Part shown: in pieces, positions 16,793 to 25,331 of the stretch | Layout of the letters: each line of letters opens with the position of its first letter | How positions within the stretch are numbered: the stretch's first letter is position 1 | From: Roseateles sp. | Lineage (GTDB): Bacteria; Pseudomonadota; Gammaproteobacteria; Burkholderiales; Burkholderiaceae_C | Length of the DNA: 44,924 nt | Assembly (NCBI GenBank): GCA_015657635.1 | Contig: JACDQM010000151.1 | Span: 1 to 44,924, forward strand | Reading direction: 5' to 3' | Program-made: the position numbers and the translations under genes | Notes under the pieces: model-generated | What the model saw: only the letters and a program-made list of their open reading frames with translations | What the model was told of the DNA's origin: nothing | Databases searched by the model: none

Positions 16793-17361
16793 GATGCGTG
16801 CCCGATGCTTTGATGCGCATGATGGGCTGCAGCCCATTTCGCTTGGCGGCCAGCGGCTCACCCTGAACTGCCTCCTAGGCTTGCGCCAAACGCGCCACCT
16901 GAGCATCGGAGCCAGGCACGGCAAGGATTTCCTCAGCGGCCAAGGCCGCAGGACTGGGCTCAGTCAAGTTTTCGCTCTCCCTGAATTGCGGCTATCGATC
17001 TACCGCTTCGGTTCGCCGCATGGTCGCCGTGCCCCGTCTGCTGCACAAGCACCCAGGAGGGGGTGAGCAACAGCCTCGTCCATTCACGCCACCTAACGCG
17101 GATATTTTGCGGAGATTCTCCGCAAAAGTTCAGGCGAGAAAGTTCATCAAGCAGGAACAAATCGGCACTTCGACAAAGAACCTCATCAACTGACGCATGG
17201 GCCGGCTCGAAGGCGAATGAGGCCCCATGCGTTCTTCATGCCGCCACTGGGGCTCGGCCGCCCTCGCCTTGTCGCACGTCGTTTGAATGCTGCTGATGCA
17301 GCACAAAGCCGCCTCAACTGGAAATGGCGCGACAGCGGCCGCCCGGCCGCATACTGAGCCC
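16793..17361. other. Gene-free stretch with a strong palindrome
   Basis: I see no convincing gene in these 569 bases. Arms TTTTGCGGAGA (17105-17115) and TCTCCGCAAAA (17117-17127) form a perfect inverted repeat with one central base. ACGCATGGGCC (17193-17203) and GGCCCCATGCGT (17221-17232) form a second hairpin with one bulge. The composition is mixed, which fits an old insertion scar beside the lipoprotein patch. The region also holds the upstream sequence of the hydrolase at 17362. Confidence 0.5.
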
Positions 17362-18556
17362 ATGAGCCGACGCCCTACCCTCAAGACCTCGGACCTGCGC
17401 GGCGCCACCCGCCTGGCCACCGATGCCACCACCGCGCTGGCCGATCTGGTCGAGGCCATGCATGCCGGCGTCGTGCGCGCGCCCGATGGCCGCACCAGTG
17501 GCATCGCGGGCCTGGTCTACAAGAGCATCCGCGGCGTCACCCGCCTGGTCGGTGGCAGCCTGGAGGCCTTGCTGGCGCTGCTGCAGCCGGCCCTGGCCAC
17601 CGATGCGACCCATGCCAGCGCCGAGCGCGAGGCCGTGGTGGCGGCGCTCAACGGCGTGATGGGCGACTACCTGGCCGCCAGCGCGAATCCGCTGGCCATC
17701 CCGATGACGCTGCGCCACGCCGGCCGCGTGCTGCCGCTGGAACGCGCCGCACTGGCCGCCGACCCGCAGGCCCGCGGCGGCCGCCTGCTGGTGCTGCTGC
17801 ACGGCCTGTGCATGAACGATCTGCAATGGCGCCGCGCCGGCCACGACCATGGCCAGATGCTGGCCGAATCGCTGGGCTACACGCCGCTCTATCTGCACTA
17901 CAACAGCGGCCAGCACATCTCGCTGAACGGCCATGCCTTCGCGCACACGCTGGAGCAGCTGCTGGACGCTTGGCCGCAGCCCGTCGAGCGACTGGTGCTG
18001 CTGGGTCACAGCATGGGCGGCCTGCTGATGCGCAGCGCGATGCACCAGGGTGCGTCCCTGGGCCAGAACTGGGTGGAGCGGGTCGACGACCTGGTGTTTC
18101 TCGGCACGCCGCACCATGGCGCGCCGCTGGAGCGCGCCGGAAACTGGGTGACGCTGCTGCTCGGCGCTGCGCCCTATGCGGCACCGCTGGCGCGCCTGGG
18201 CAAGCTGCGCAGCGCCGGCATCACCGATCTGCGCCACGGCAGCCTGCTGGACGAAGACTGGGTGGGCCGCGACCGCTTCGCCCACGGCCCGCATCGGCCG
18301 CAGCCGGTGCCACTGCCGGCCGGCCCGCGCTGCTATGCACTGGCCGCCAGCACCGGCCGGCGCAACGGGGATCTAAAGGACGAAGCTGCTGGGCGACGGC
18401 CTGGTGCCGCTGGACAGCGCCCTGGGCCGCCACGCCGATGCCGCGCGCTGCCTGCAGTTCGCGCCCGAGCGCCAATGGCAGGGCTGGGAGCTCAACCACC
18501 TGGACCTGCTGAGCAGCCCGCAGGTGGCCGAGCAACTGCGTCAGTGGCTGGTCTGA
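17362..18556 (+). pseudogene. Alpha/beta hydrolase (lipase-like), one frameshift
   Basis: The frame from ATG 17362 encodes an alpha/beta hydrolase with LVLLHGLCMNDLQWRR (oxyanion region), the nucleophile elbow GHSMGG (Ser217) and FLGTPHHGAPLERAGNW, all typical of PGAP1-like or triacylglycerol lipase relatives. After DLKD near 18380 the frame is lost. Removing one base at about 18381-18383 continues LLGDGLVPLDSALGRHADA, with the catalytic Asp region, and later ELNHLDLLSSPQV, with the likely catalytic His, to the TGA at 18554-18556. The repaired protein would be about 397 residues. No signal peptide is seen, so it may be cytoplasmic. The break is one inserted G, possibly an artefact. Confidence 0.78.
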
Positions 18557-18628
18557 AACACGGGGGACACGTCAGCTCGACCAAGGCACCTGCTGGCAAA
18601 ATCCTGATCAACTGCTCGCTGAAGACCG

Positions 18629-19426
18629 ATGCCTGCCTTATTCGACCGTCGCCGTTTCGTCTGCACCAGCATCGGCTTGGGCACTGCGATGGCCTGCCCT
18701 GTGGTGGGTGCTGCACCGGCCCGGCCCGTGGTCCGCCTGGGCATCGGCGATTGGGCGCCGTTCTTCTCAGCCGACCTGCCTGGCCAGGGCTTGTTTGCCC
18801 AGATCGTCAGCCTCGCTTTCCAGCGCGAAGGTTATGCCGTGCGGTATGAGCAGATGCCCTGGCGGCGCGCGCTGGCCGATATGGAGCAAGGCTTGCTGGA
18901 TGGCTCGCCGGGATGGTCCATCACCGAGGAGCGTGCGGCCAAGTTCCTCTACAGCGACCCGGTGCTGATGGCGCGCGACGCCCTGTTCTTCCTGAAGTCA
19001 CGGCCCGTCGAATTCCAGGCCGATGAACAGATCAAGGGCCGCCTGCTGGGAGCGACCGCGGGCTATTTCTACGGGCCGCTGATCCAGCAGTACGAGGCGC
19101 AGAACCTCATCCGTGTCGACCGGGCGCCCAACGACGAAGCCAGCCTGCGCAAGCTGCTGCTCGGCCGCGTCGATGCCGTTCTGATGAACCGCGAAGCCGG
19201 GCTTCATCTGCTGGCCACGCGCTTCTCCATCGAGGAGCGCGCGCAGGTCGAGGTGGCGCGGCGCGATATCAGCGCCAAGACCTCGCACCTGCTGATGAGC
19301 CGTGCCAAGACAGGCGTCACGGGCAAGCTGGCGGCCTTCAACCAAGGGCTCGCCGGGCTGCATCACGCCGGTGAGATCCAGCGCATCCTCGGCGACCGAC
19401 CCGCCATCACTTTGCCGAGGCGCTGA
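18629..19426 (+). CDS. Family 3 solute-binding protein, orphan
   Basis: This 265-residue periplasmic protein has a signal peptide (DRRRFVCTSIGLGTAMACPVVGAA) and the bilobed SBP_bac_3 fold. Seen are LGIGDWAPFF, MPWRRALADMEQGLLDGSPGWSITEERAAKF, a LKSRPVEF segment and LRKLLLGRVDAVLMNREAG near the hinge. It has no permease or ATPase partner nearby, so it may act as a sensor input or with a distant transporter. A second protein of the same type at 31531 shares LKSRPVEF and LRKLLxGRVD. Ligand unknown. Confidence 0.8.
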   Translation: MPALFDRRRFVCTSIGLGTAMACPVVGAAPARPVVRLGIGDWAPFFSADLPGQGLFAQIVSLAFQREGYAVRYEQMPWRRALADMEQGLLDGSPGWSITEERAAKFLYSDPVLMARDALFFLKSRPVEFQADEQIKGRLLGATAGYFYGPLIQQYEAQNLIRVDRAPNDEASLRKLLLGRVDAVLMNREAGLHLLATRFSIEERAQVEVARRDISAKTSHLLMSRAKTGVTGKLAAFNQGLAGLHHAGEIQRILGDRPAITLPRR

Positions 19427-19458
19427 ATGCGCCGACCTCAGCGCAACCTTTCAGCCGC

Positions 19459-20553
19459 TCAATAGGGCGCGCCACCCGGCGCCGAGGAGGTGAGCGTCCC
19501 GTTTTCCACGGCCAGCGCGTAGGAAGGCGCCGTCGGCCAGTTCAGCAGGTCCACGCTGCCAGCGTTGGCGACCAGCTTGTTGACTTGCACGCTGCGGAAG
19601 GTCAGCGGCTTTTTCGCCTGTATCGTCGTCGCGGCGATCGAAGGGCGCAGGAAGTAAGCTGCGCCCGCGCCGAGCACGCTGGCCTGGCCGGCGTCGACCA
19701 TCACCGCAGTCGCCTCGTCCACACCGATGGCACGCGCCGCGTCCGGTCGCTGGACCCAGCCATTCGCGATCAGGCGCGCCAGGAAGGCCATCAGCCGGCC
19801 CATGCGGTCGCGGGTCGCGATGTGCGAGTCGGTGATGGTGCCGCCCAAGCCCGGCAGCGTGTTGATGAAGTCACGGTCCAGGGCCAGGCGGCGGTCGTAA
19901 GGGTTGGCCATGGCCTGGTCCGAGGTGATGGTGCCGTACTGGGCCGAGAAATCGACCTGGCCCAGCACTGCCAGACCGGCACTGGTGCCACCGAAAGGCA
20001 CTTTGCGTGCGAGCAGCTGCTGCAGCGTCGCGTCGAGCCGGCTGCCCTTCCAGAGGTTGATGTAGTTCCACTGGTCGCCGCCTGCGATGAACAGCACGTC
20101 GGCATTCGCGACGATGCGATTGACCTCGGGGTCGTCGGCGCCGGTACGCGTCTTGATGACGAGCGTCTCCACGGAGTCGGCACCGCCCATGTCGTGGAGG
20201 TAAGGGTTGTAGCCGTCAGCGCCGCTGACGCGGATCACCACCACGTCCACCTTGGCACGCGCAGCACCACCCGCCTTGTCCATCATCGCGCGAAAGGCGG
20301 CATCAACATCGGTGCCGCCGCCCATCAACACCAGCAGTTGCGTGCTCGGCGCCAGCGGCTGCACATCGCCCGCATTGCCGGTGAGGTAGTAGTCGTAGCT
20401 CTTGGAGCTGTACGTGGGCGCTGCGCCGCTCTTGCCCTCGTTGCCAGCCGCCAGCGCCGATGCACTGAAGGCCAAGGCCATGGCCGCCGTAGTCAGCAGC
20501 GCGCCCAGACCTCGCCAGACCCAGCCCTGCTGTCGCACCGTCTTACTGCCCAT
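19459..20553 (-). CDS. Secreted cyanophycinase-like S51 peptidase
   Basis: This 364-residue protein has a signal peptide (RGLGALLTTAAMALAFSASALAA) and a peptidase S51 domain. The nucleophile Ser191 lies in GGTSAGLAVLG, and GGDQWNYI and LVLMGGGTDVDAAF form the neighbouring loops. Relatives hydrolyse cyanophycin (multi-L-arginyl-poly-aspartate) to beta-Asp-Arg. With a signal peptide it would act outside the cytoplasm, as extracellular cyanophycinases do. No cyanophycin synthetase is in the window, which fits scavenging of nitrogen from other organisms. It lies downstream of xdhC on the same strand, across 131 bases that include an 8-G run (20629-20636). Confidence 0.82.
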   Translation of the reverse strand: MGSKTVRQQGWVWRGLGALLTTAAMALAFSASALAAGNEGKSGAAPTYSSKSYDYYLTGNAGDVQPLAPSTQLLVLMGGGTDVDAAFRAMMDKAGGAARAKVDVVVIRVSGADGYNPYLHDMGGADSVETLVIKTRTGADDPEVNRIVANADVLFIAGGDQWNYINLWKGSRLDATLQQLLARKVPFGGTSAGLAVLGQVDFSAQYGTITSDQAMANPYDRRLALDRDFINTLPGLGGTITDSHIATRDRMGRLMAFLARLIANGWVQRPDAARAIGVDEATAVMVDAGQASVLGAGAAYFLRPSIAATTIQAKKPLTFRSVQVNKLVANAGSVDLLNWPTAPSYALAVENGTLTSSAPGGAPY

Positions 20554-20684
20554 CGCCGTCTCCTGTTGCTTTCCGGATAGACACGCAGACTAGCTTGTTC
20601 CTGTCGCCCTGACCATGCGTGAAGTCGAGGGGGGGGAGAAGGATGGTTGCAAGCGGTACCGCTGGGCATCCCTGAGGAAGGGCC

Positions 20685-21491
20685 TCAGTCCTCAGGCCAG
20701 GCCTGCAGCAGCTGCGCCACCACAGCCAGCGCAATCACCTCGGGCTGCTTGCCCCGGATACCGGGCAGGCCGATCGGGCAGGTGACACCGGCCAGCTCTT
20801 GGGCAGTGAAGCCACGCGCCTCCAGCCGGTGCCTGAACACGGCCCATTTGCTCTTGCTGCCGATCAAGCCGATGAAGGACAGGTCGCCCTTCTCACGCTG
20901 GCGCAACAGACAGGCCGCCAGCACGTCCAGGTCCTCGGCATGGCTGAAGCTCATGATCAGCACCTGTGAGCCCGGCGCCACGTCGCGCACCGCGTCCTGC
21001 ACCGGCTCGGAGTGCTCGGCGCGCACCTGCGCCGGCAGGCCGGTCGGGAAGATCTCGTCGCGGCTGTCGACCCAGAGCACCTGGGTCGGCAAATCCGCCA
21101 GCAGGCGCACGATCGCGCGCCCCACATGCCCGCCGCCGAACAAGGCCACGGGCTGCCTCGACTGTCCCGCAGCCAGGCGCTGCACCAGGCTGGCACTGAG
21201 CTGCTCAAAGCTCAGGGTCACCACACCGCCGCAGCATTGACCGAGGCTGGGGCCGAGCGGATAACGCTGCAACAAGCGCTCCACCGGCGGCTGCGCCAGC
21301 AGACGCTGCGCCAGCGCAATCGCGTCGAACTCCAGCCGCCCGCCGCCCACCGTGCCAATCACGGCGCTGCCGGCCACGGCCATCCACGCCCCCACCTCGC
21401 GCGGCCCGCTGCCCTGCACCTCATGCATCTGCACCAGCACCACCGGCTCTTGCGCCAGCAGGACCTGCAGGGCGGCCAGATCAGCTGCCAC
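20685..21491 (-). CDS. xdhC: Xanthine dehydrogenase accessory protein XdhC
   Basis: This 268-residue protein binds molybdenum cofactor and inserts its sulfurated form into xanthine dehydrogenase. The N-terminal XdhC/CoxI domain shows [20 protein letters not shown] and [19 protein letters not shown] follows. The C-terminal Rossmann domain shows [18 protein letters not shown], then [20 protein letters not shown] and [13 protein letters not shown] 21491 gives the normal length and overlaps the end of hiuH by 11 bases; there is no better start and no clear ribosome site, so translational coupling is likely. The dehydrogenase subunits xdhA/xdhB are not in this window. Confidence 0.88.
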   Translation of the reverse strand: MAADLAALQVLLAQEPVVLVQMHEVQGSGPREVGAWMAVAGSAVIGTVGGGRLEFDAIALAQRLLAQPPVERLLQRYPLGPSLGQCCGGVVTLSFEQLSASLVQRLAAGQSRQPVALFGGGHVGRAIVRLLADLPTQVLWVDSRDEIFPTGLPAQVRAEHSEPVQDAVRDVAPGSQVLIMSFSHAEDLDVLAACLLRQREKGDLSFIGLIGSKSKWAVFRHRLEARGFTAQELAGVTCPIGLPGIRGKQPEVIALAVVAQLLQAWPED

Positions 21492-21834
21492 GGTAGGTGG
21501 AATAGCTCCAGGGGCTGGCCAGCAGCGGCACGTGGTAATGCGAGCCGGCATCGGCCAGGCCGAAGTCCAGCGGCACCTCGTCCAGGAAGGCCGGTTCGGG
21601 CAGCTGCACACCACGCGCCCTGAAGTAGTCGGCCACCGCGAAGACCAGGCGATAGCGGCCCGGCAGCAGCGCCGCGCCTTCCAGCAGCGGAGCGTCGGCA
21701 CGGCCATCATGGTTGAGCGTCAGCGCCTTCAACAGCTCGGGCTCGGCGCCGCCTAGGCGATACAGGCGCACAGCCATGCCGGCGGCCGGGCTGCCGTGCA
21801 TGGTGTCCAGAACATGGGTGGTGAGCTTGCCCAT
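21481..21834 (-). CDS. uraH: 5-hydroxyisourate hydrolase (transthyretin-like)
   Basis: This 117-residue cytoplasmic enzyme hydrolyses 5-hydroxyisourate, the PuuD product, to OHCU. The diagnostic ends are present: [16 protein letters not shown] at the N-terminus with the catalytic His, and [18 protein letters not shown] at the C-terminus with the YRGS signature. It has no signal peptide, unlike periplasmic forms. The gene is divergent from gntR across 55 bases that hold a perfect palindrome, and is coupled to xdhC downstream. Confidence 0.93.
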   Translation of the reverse strand: MGKLTTHVLDTMHGSPAAGMAVRLYRLGGAEPELLKALTLNHDGRADAPLLEGAALLPGRYRLVFAVADYFRARGVQLPEPAFLDEVPLDFGLADAGSHYHVPLLASPWSYSTYRGS

Positions 21835-21866
21835 CGGTTGCGTCCTTGTTTCCAGATTCAGGCCCA

Positions 21867-21880
21867 AAGTGTATACACTT
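21867..21880. promoter_or_regulatory. Perfect palindrome between uraH and gntR
   Basis: AAGTGTATACACTT is a perfect 14-base palindrome centred in the 55-base divergent region, 32 bases from the uraH start and 9 bases from the gntR start. A one-mismatch copy lies upstream of puuD (13660-13673). Site size and position fit an autoregulating FadR-type GntR dimer. Confidence 0.75.
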
Positions 21881-21889
21881 CGGAACACA

Positions 21890-22600
21890 ATGAGTGCCAA
21901 GCCCGCAGCCTCCCGCAGCACAACGACGGCCCCTGCCACAACGACCCAGCGCATCGCCGAGTCGATCACGCAGGCCATCGTCGAGCGCCGCCTGATGCCG
22001 GGCACCAAGCTGGCCGAACAGCAGCTGGCCGACATCTACGCCTGCTCGCGCACCCTCGTGCGCCAGGCGCTGAACCAGCTCAGCCGCGACCGCCTGGTGA
22101 CGCTGGAGCCGGCGCGCGGCGCCTTCGTGGCCCAACCCAGTGTTGAGGAAGCGCGCCAGGTATTTGAGGTGCGCAAGATGCTGGAGTCGGCGATGCTGGC
22201 CGAGCTGGCCTTGCGCATCACACCCGCCCAGATTCGTCAGCTGCGCAGCCACCTGAAGCAGGAGCGTGAAGCGATCAAGCGCACCGATGTGCCGGGCCGC
22301 ACACGCCTGCTGGCCGACTTCCATGTGCTGCTGGCCCAGCAGCTCGGCAACGAGGTACTGGCCCAGCTGCTGAGCGATCTGCTGTCGCGCAGCTCGCTGA
22401 TCGCGCTGATGTACCAGAGCAGCCACTCCGCCACCGAATCGCAATCCGAGCATGAGGCCATCGTCGACGCGCTGGAGGCTGGCGACCCGGTCGCTGCGCG
22501 GCAGTTGCTGGACGGCCACCTCGGCAACGTGGAAGCGAATCTGCGCCTGAACCCGCGCATCAACGATCTGAAGGCTGCTCTGCAGTCCCAAGCCTCATGA
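21890..22600 (+). CDS. GntR family regulator (FCD type)
   Basis: This 236-residue repressor has an N-terminal winged helix ([34 protein letters not shown], residues about 20-53, then [16 protein letters not shown]). Its C-terminal FCD effector domain includes [15 protein letters not shown], the metal/ligand His in [12 protein letters not shown] and [14 protein letters not shown]. It heads a run of genes for allantoin and allantoate breakdown, each joined by ATGA overlaps, and is divergent from uraH-xdhC. It probably senses a purine intermediate and binds the GTGTATAC palindromes at 21867 and 13660. The family is certain; the ligand is unknown. Confidence 0.9.
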   Translation: MSAKPAASRSTTTAPATTTQRIAESITQAIVERRLMPGTKLAEQQLADIYACSRTLVRQALNQLSRDRLVTLEPARGAFVAQPSVEEARQVFEVRKMLESAMLAELALRITPAQIRQLRSHLKQEREAIKRTDVPGRTRLLADFHVLLAQQLGNEVLAQLLSDLLSRSSLIALMYQSSHSATESQSEHEAIVDALEAGDPVAARQLLDGHLGNVEANLRLNPRINDLKAALQSQAS

Positions 22601-23556
22601 GCCTGCTGCACAAGAACCCGACTTATCCACGCGACCTGATCGGTTACGGCGAGCACCCGCCGCATGCGCAATGGCCGGGCCAGGCGCGTATTGCGGTGCA
22701 GTTCGTGCTGAATTACGAAGAAGGCGGCGAGAACTCGGTGCTGCACGGCGACGCTGGCTCGGAGCAGTTCCTGTCCGAAATGTTCAACCCGCCGGCCTTT
22801 GCTGCGCGGCACCAGAGCATGGAGGGCATCTACGAATACGGCTCGCGTGTGGGCGTGTGGCGGCTGCTGAAGGAATTCGAGAAACGCGCGCTGCCGCTGA
22901 CGGTGTTCGGCGTTTCGATGGCGCTGGAGCGCCATCCCGAGTTGACGCAGGCCTTCGTCGAACTGAACCACGAGATCGCCTGCCACGGCTGGCGCTGGAT
23001 CCACTACCAGGGCATGGACGAGGCCACCGAGCGCCAGCACATGGACATCGGCATGGACATCATCCAGCGCCTGACAGGCGAACGACCTTCGGGCTGGTAC
23101 ACCGGCCGCGACAGCCCCAACACGCGCCGCCTGGTGGCCGACTACGGCGGCTTCGAATACGACAGCGACTACTACGGCGACGACCTGCCCTTCTGGCTGC
23201 AGGTGCGCAAGAGCGATGGCGCGCTCAGCCCGCATCTGGTCGTGCCCTACACGCTGGACTGTAACGACATGCGCTTCGCGCTGCCGCAGGGCTTCAGCCA
23301 TGGCGACGAGTTCTTCGAGTACCTGCGCGACAGCTTCGATGTCTTGTACGCCGAAGGCGACGAGGCGCCCAAGATGATGAGCATCGGCATGCACTGCCGG
23401 CTGCTGGGACGACCCGGCCGCATGCGCGCGCTGCAGCGCTTTCTGGACCATATCGAGAAGCACGATCGCGTCTGGGTCTGCCGCCGCATCGACATCGCGC
23501 GCCACTGGCGTGCCACCCACCCCTTTGACGCGGACAAGGCCTTTGTATGGGAATGA
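22597..23556 (+). CDS. puuE: Allantoinase PuuE
   Basis: This 319-residue cytoplasmic enzyme opens allantoin to allantoate. It belongs to the polysaccharide-deacetylase-like, metal-independent allantoinases rather than the amidohydrolase AllB. Family marks are YPRDLIGYGEHPPHAQWPG, NYEEGGENSVLHGD, HEIACHGWRWIHYQGM and GWYTGRDSPNTRRLV. The ATG overlaps the gntR stop by four bases, and its own stop overlaps the next gene in the same way, so the operon is tightly coupled. Confidence 0.93.
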   Translation: MSLLHKNPTYPRDLIGYGEHPPHAQWPGQARIAVQFVLNYEEGGENSVLHGDAGSEQFLSEMFNPPAFAARHQSMEGIYEYGSRVGVWRLLKEFEKRALPLTVFGVSMALERHPELTQAFVELNHEIACHGWRWIHYQGMDEATERQHMDIGMDIIQRLTGERPSGWYTGRDSPNTRRLVADYGGFEYDSDYYGDDLPFWLQVRKSDGALSPHLVVPYTLDCNDMRFALPQGFSHGDEFFEYLRDSFDVLYAEGDEAPKMMSIGMHCRLLGRPGRMRALQRFLDHIEKHDRVWVCRRIDIARHWRATHPFDADKAFVWE

Positions 23557-25331
23557 CGCTGGACCAACTGAATGCCGCCAGCCCGGCCGAATTCGTGCAG
23601 CTGCTCGACGGCGTGTATGAGCACTCGCCCTGGATCGCCGAACAAGCTGCAGCGGCGCGGCCGCTGCGCAGCCTGGCGCATCTCAAGCATGCGCTGGCGC
23701 AGGTGGTGCGCGAGGCCAGCCAGGACGCGCAGCTGGCGCTGATCCGCGTACACCCCGAGCTGGCCGGCAAGGCGATGGTCGCCAAGACGCTCACCGCCGA
23801 ATCGACCGACGAACAAAGCCGCGCCGGCCTGACACACTGCACGGCTGAGGAATTCGCGCGCCTGCAGCGCCTGAATGCCGACTACAAGGCCCGCTTCGGC
23901 TGGCCCTTCATCCTGGCGGTGCGCGGCCCTCGCGGCCAGGGCCTGAGCCGCAGCGCGATCATCGCCACCTTTGCGCGCCGGCTGGAGGCGCACCCCGAAC
24001 TGGAGCGGGCCGAATGCCTGCGCCAGATCCACCGCATCGCCGAGATCCGCCTGAACGACAAGTTCGGTGTGCAGCCGGAGCTGGGCAACCAGGTGTGGGA
24101 TTGGGCCGAGCAGCTGGCCGAACACTCCGACCCTGGCTTCAAGGAAAACGGCCAGCTGACCGTGACCTACCTCACCGCAGCCCATCAGGCCGCTGCCGCG
24201 CAGCTGGCGCAATGGATGCGCGCCGACTGCGGCTTTGACGAGGTGCGCATCGACGCGGTCAGCAACGTGGTGGGCGTTTATCACGGCAGCGATCCGGCGG
24301 CACGCCGGCTGATGACCGGCAGCCATTTCGACACCGTGCGCAACGGCGGCAAATACGACGGCCGGCTCGGCGTGCTGGTGCCGATGGCTTGTGTGAAAGC
24401 CTTGCATGCGCAGCAGCGCCGCCTGCCCTTCGGCATCGAGCTGGTGGCCTTCTCCGAGGAGGAAGGCCAGCGCTACAAGGCCAGCTTTCTGGCGTCCAGC
24501 GCGCTGACCGGCGAGTTCGACGCCGCCTGGCTGGAGCAGACCGATACCGAGGGCGTGCCCATGCGCGCAGCGATGCAGGCCGCCGGCCTGAGCGCCGACA
24601 TGGCCGACATTGCCGCACTGCGCCGCGAGCCCGCGCGCTACCTGGGCTTCGTCGAGGTGCACATCGAGCAGGGGCCGGTGCTGAACGAGCTGGACCTGCC
24701 GCTGGGCGTGGTCACCTCGATCAATGGCAGCGTGCGCTATCTGGGCGAGCTGCGCGGCCTGGCCTCGCATGCCGGCACCACGCCGATGGACCGTCGCCGC
24801 GATGCGGCCGCCGCGATGGCCGAGCTGATCCTCTACGTCGAGCAGCGTGCTGCCGCGGTGCCGGATGTCGTCGGCACGGTGGGGCAGTTGCAGGTGCCGA
24901 ATGGCTCGATCAATGTGATCCCTGGCCGCTGCCAGTTCAGCCTGGATCTTCGCGCCACCACCAATGCAGCGCGCGATGCGCTGGATGCCGATGTCAAGGC
25001 CGAGCTGGCCCGCATCTGCGCGCGGCGCGGCATCCGCTACACGCTGGAGCAGACCATGGCGGTGGACGCTGCACCCAGCGACCCGGCCTGGATGGCGCGC
25101 TGGGAATGCGCCGTGCGCGCGCAGGGCCTGCCGGTCTTCCGCATGCCGTCGGGCGCAGGCCACGACGCGATGATGCTGCACAAGATCCTGCCGCAGGCCA
25201 TGCTGTTCCTGCGCGGCTTCAACGGCGGCATCAGCCACAACCCGCTGGAATCGATCAGCAACGACGACGCCCAGCTCTGCGTGCAAGCCTTTCAGAGCCT
25301 GCTTGAGCATCTGGCCGAGGAATTCAAATGA
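23553..25331 (+). CDS. uraD: OHCU decarboxylase fused to allantoate amidohydrolase
   Basis: This protein of about 592 residues joins two steps that flank allantoinase. Residues 1 to about 165 are UraD (OHCU to S-allantoin): LNAASPAEFVQLLDGVYEHS, the active His in HPELAGKA, and PFILAVRG. Residues about 170 to 592 are an M20 amidohydrolase of the AllC type (allantoate to ureidoglycine, ammonia and carbon dioxide). Metal ligands are seen in GSHFDTVRNGGKYDG and FSEEEGQRY, followed by VEVHIEQGPVL, SHAGTTPMDRRRDA and PSGAGHDAMM. I prefer ATG 23553, which makes the same ATGA overlap as its neighbours; ATG 23547 adds two residues. Linking the two enzymes in one chain probably fixes equal dosage. Confidence 0.9.
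   Translation: MTLDQLNAASPAEFVQLLDGVYEHSPWIAEQAAAARPLRSLAHLKHALAQVVREASQDAQLALIRVHPELAGKAMVAKTLTAESTDEQSRAGLTHCTAEEFARLQRLNADYKARFGWPFILAVRGPRGQGLSRSAIIATFARRLEAHPELERAECLRQIHRIAEIRLNDKFGVQPELGNQVWDWAEQLAEHSDPGFKENGQLTVTYLTAAHQAAAAQLAQWMRADCGFDEVRIDAVSNVVGVYHGSDPAARRLMTGSHFDTVRNGGKYDGRLGVLVPMACVKALHAQQRRLPFGIELVAFSEEEGQRYKASFLASSALTGEFDAAWLEQTDTEGVPMRAAMQAAGLSADMADIAALRREPARYLGFVEVHIEQGPVLNELDLPLGVVTSINGSVRYLGELRGLASHAGTTPMDRRRDAAAAMAELILYVEQRAAAVPDVVGTVGQLQVPNGSINVIPGRCQFSLDLRATTNAARDALDADVKAELARICARRGIRYTLEQTMAVDAAPSDPAWMARWECAVRAQGLPVFRMPSGAGHDAMMLHKILPQAMLFLRGFNGGISHNPLESISNDDAQLCVQAFQSLLEHLAEEFK

Noticed and set aside
16875-16985. A short minus-strand frame ending in a protein-like acidic tail
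   Set aside because: Only about 36 codons with a stop just upstream and no recognisable match; too short to call a gene remnant.
18557-18590. CGGGGGACACG after the hydrolase as a fifth copy of the inverted-repeat element
   Set aside because: Only a dozen bases resemble one core block; the second block and the arms are missing.
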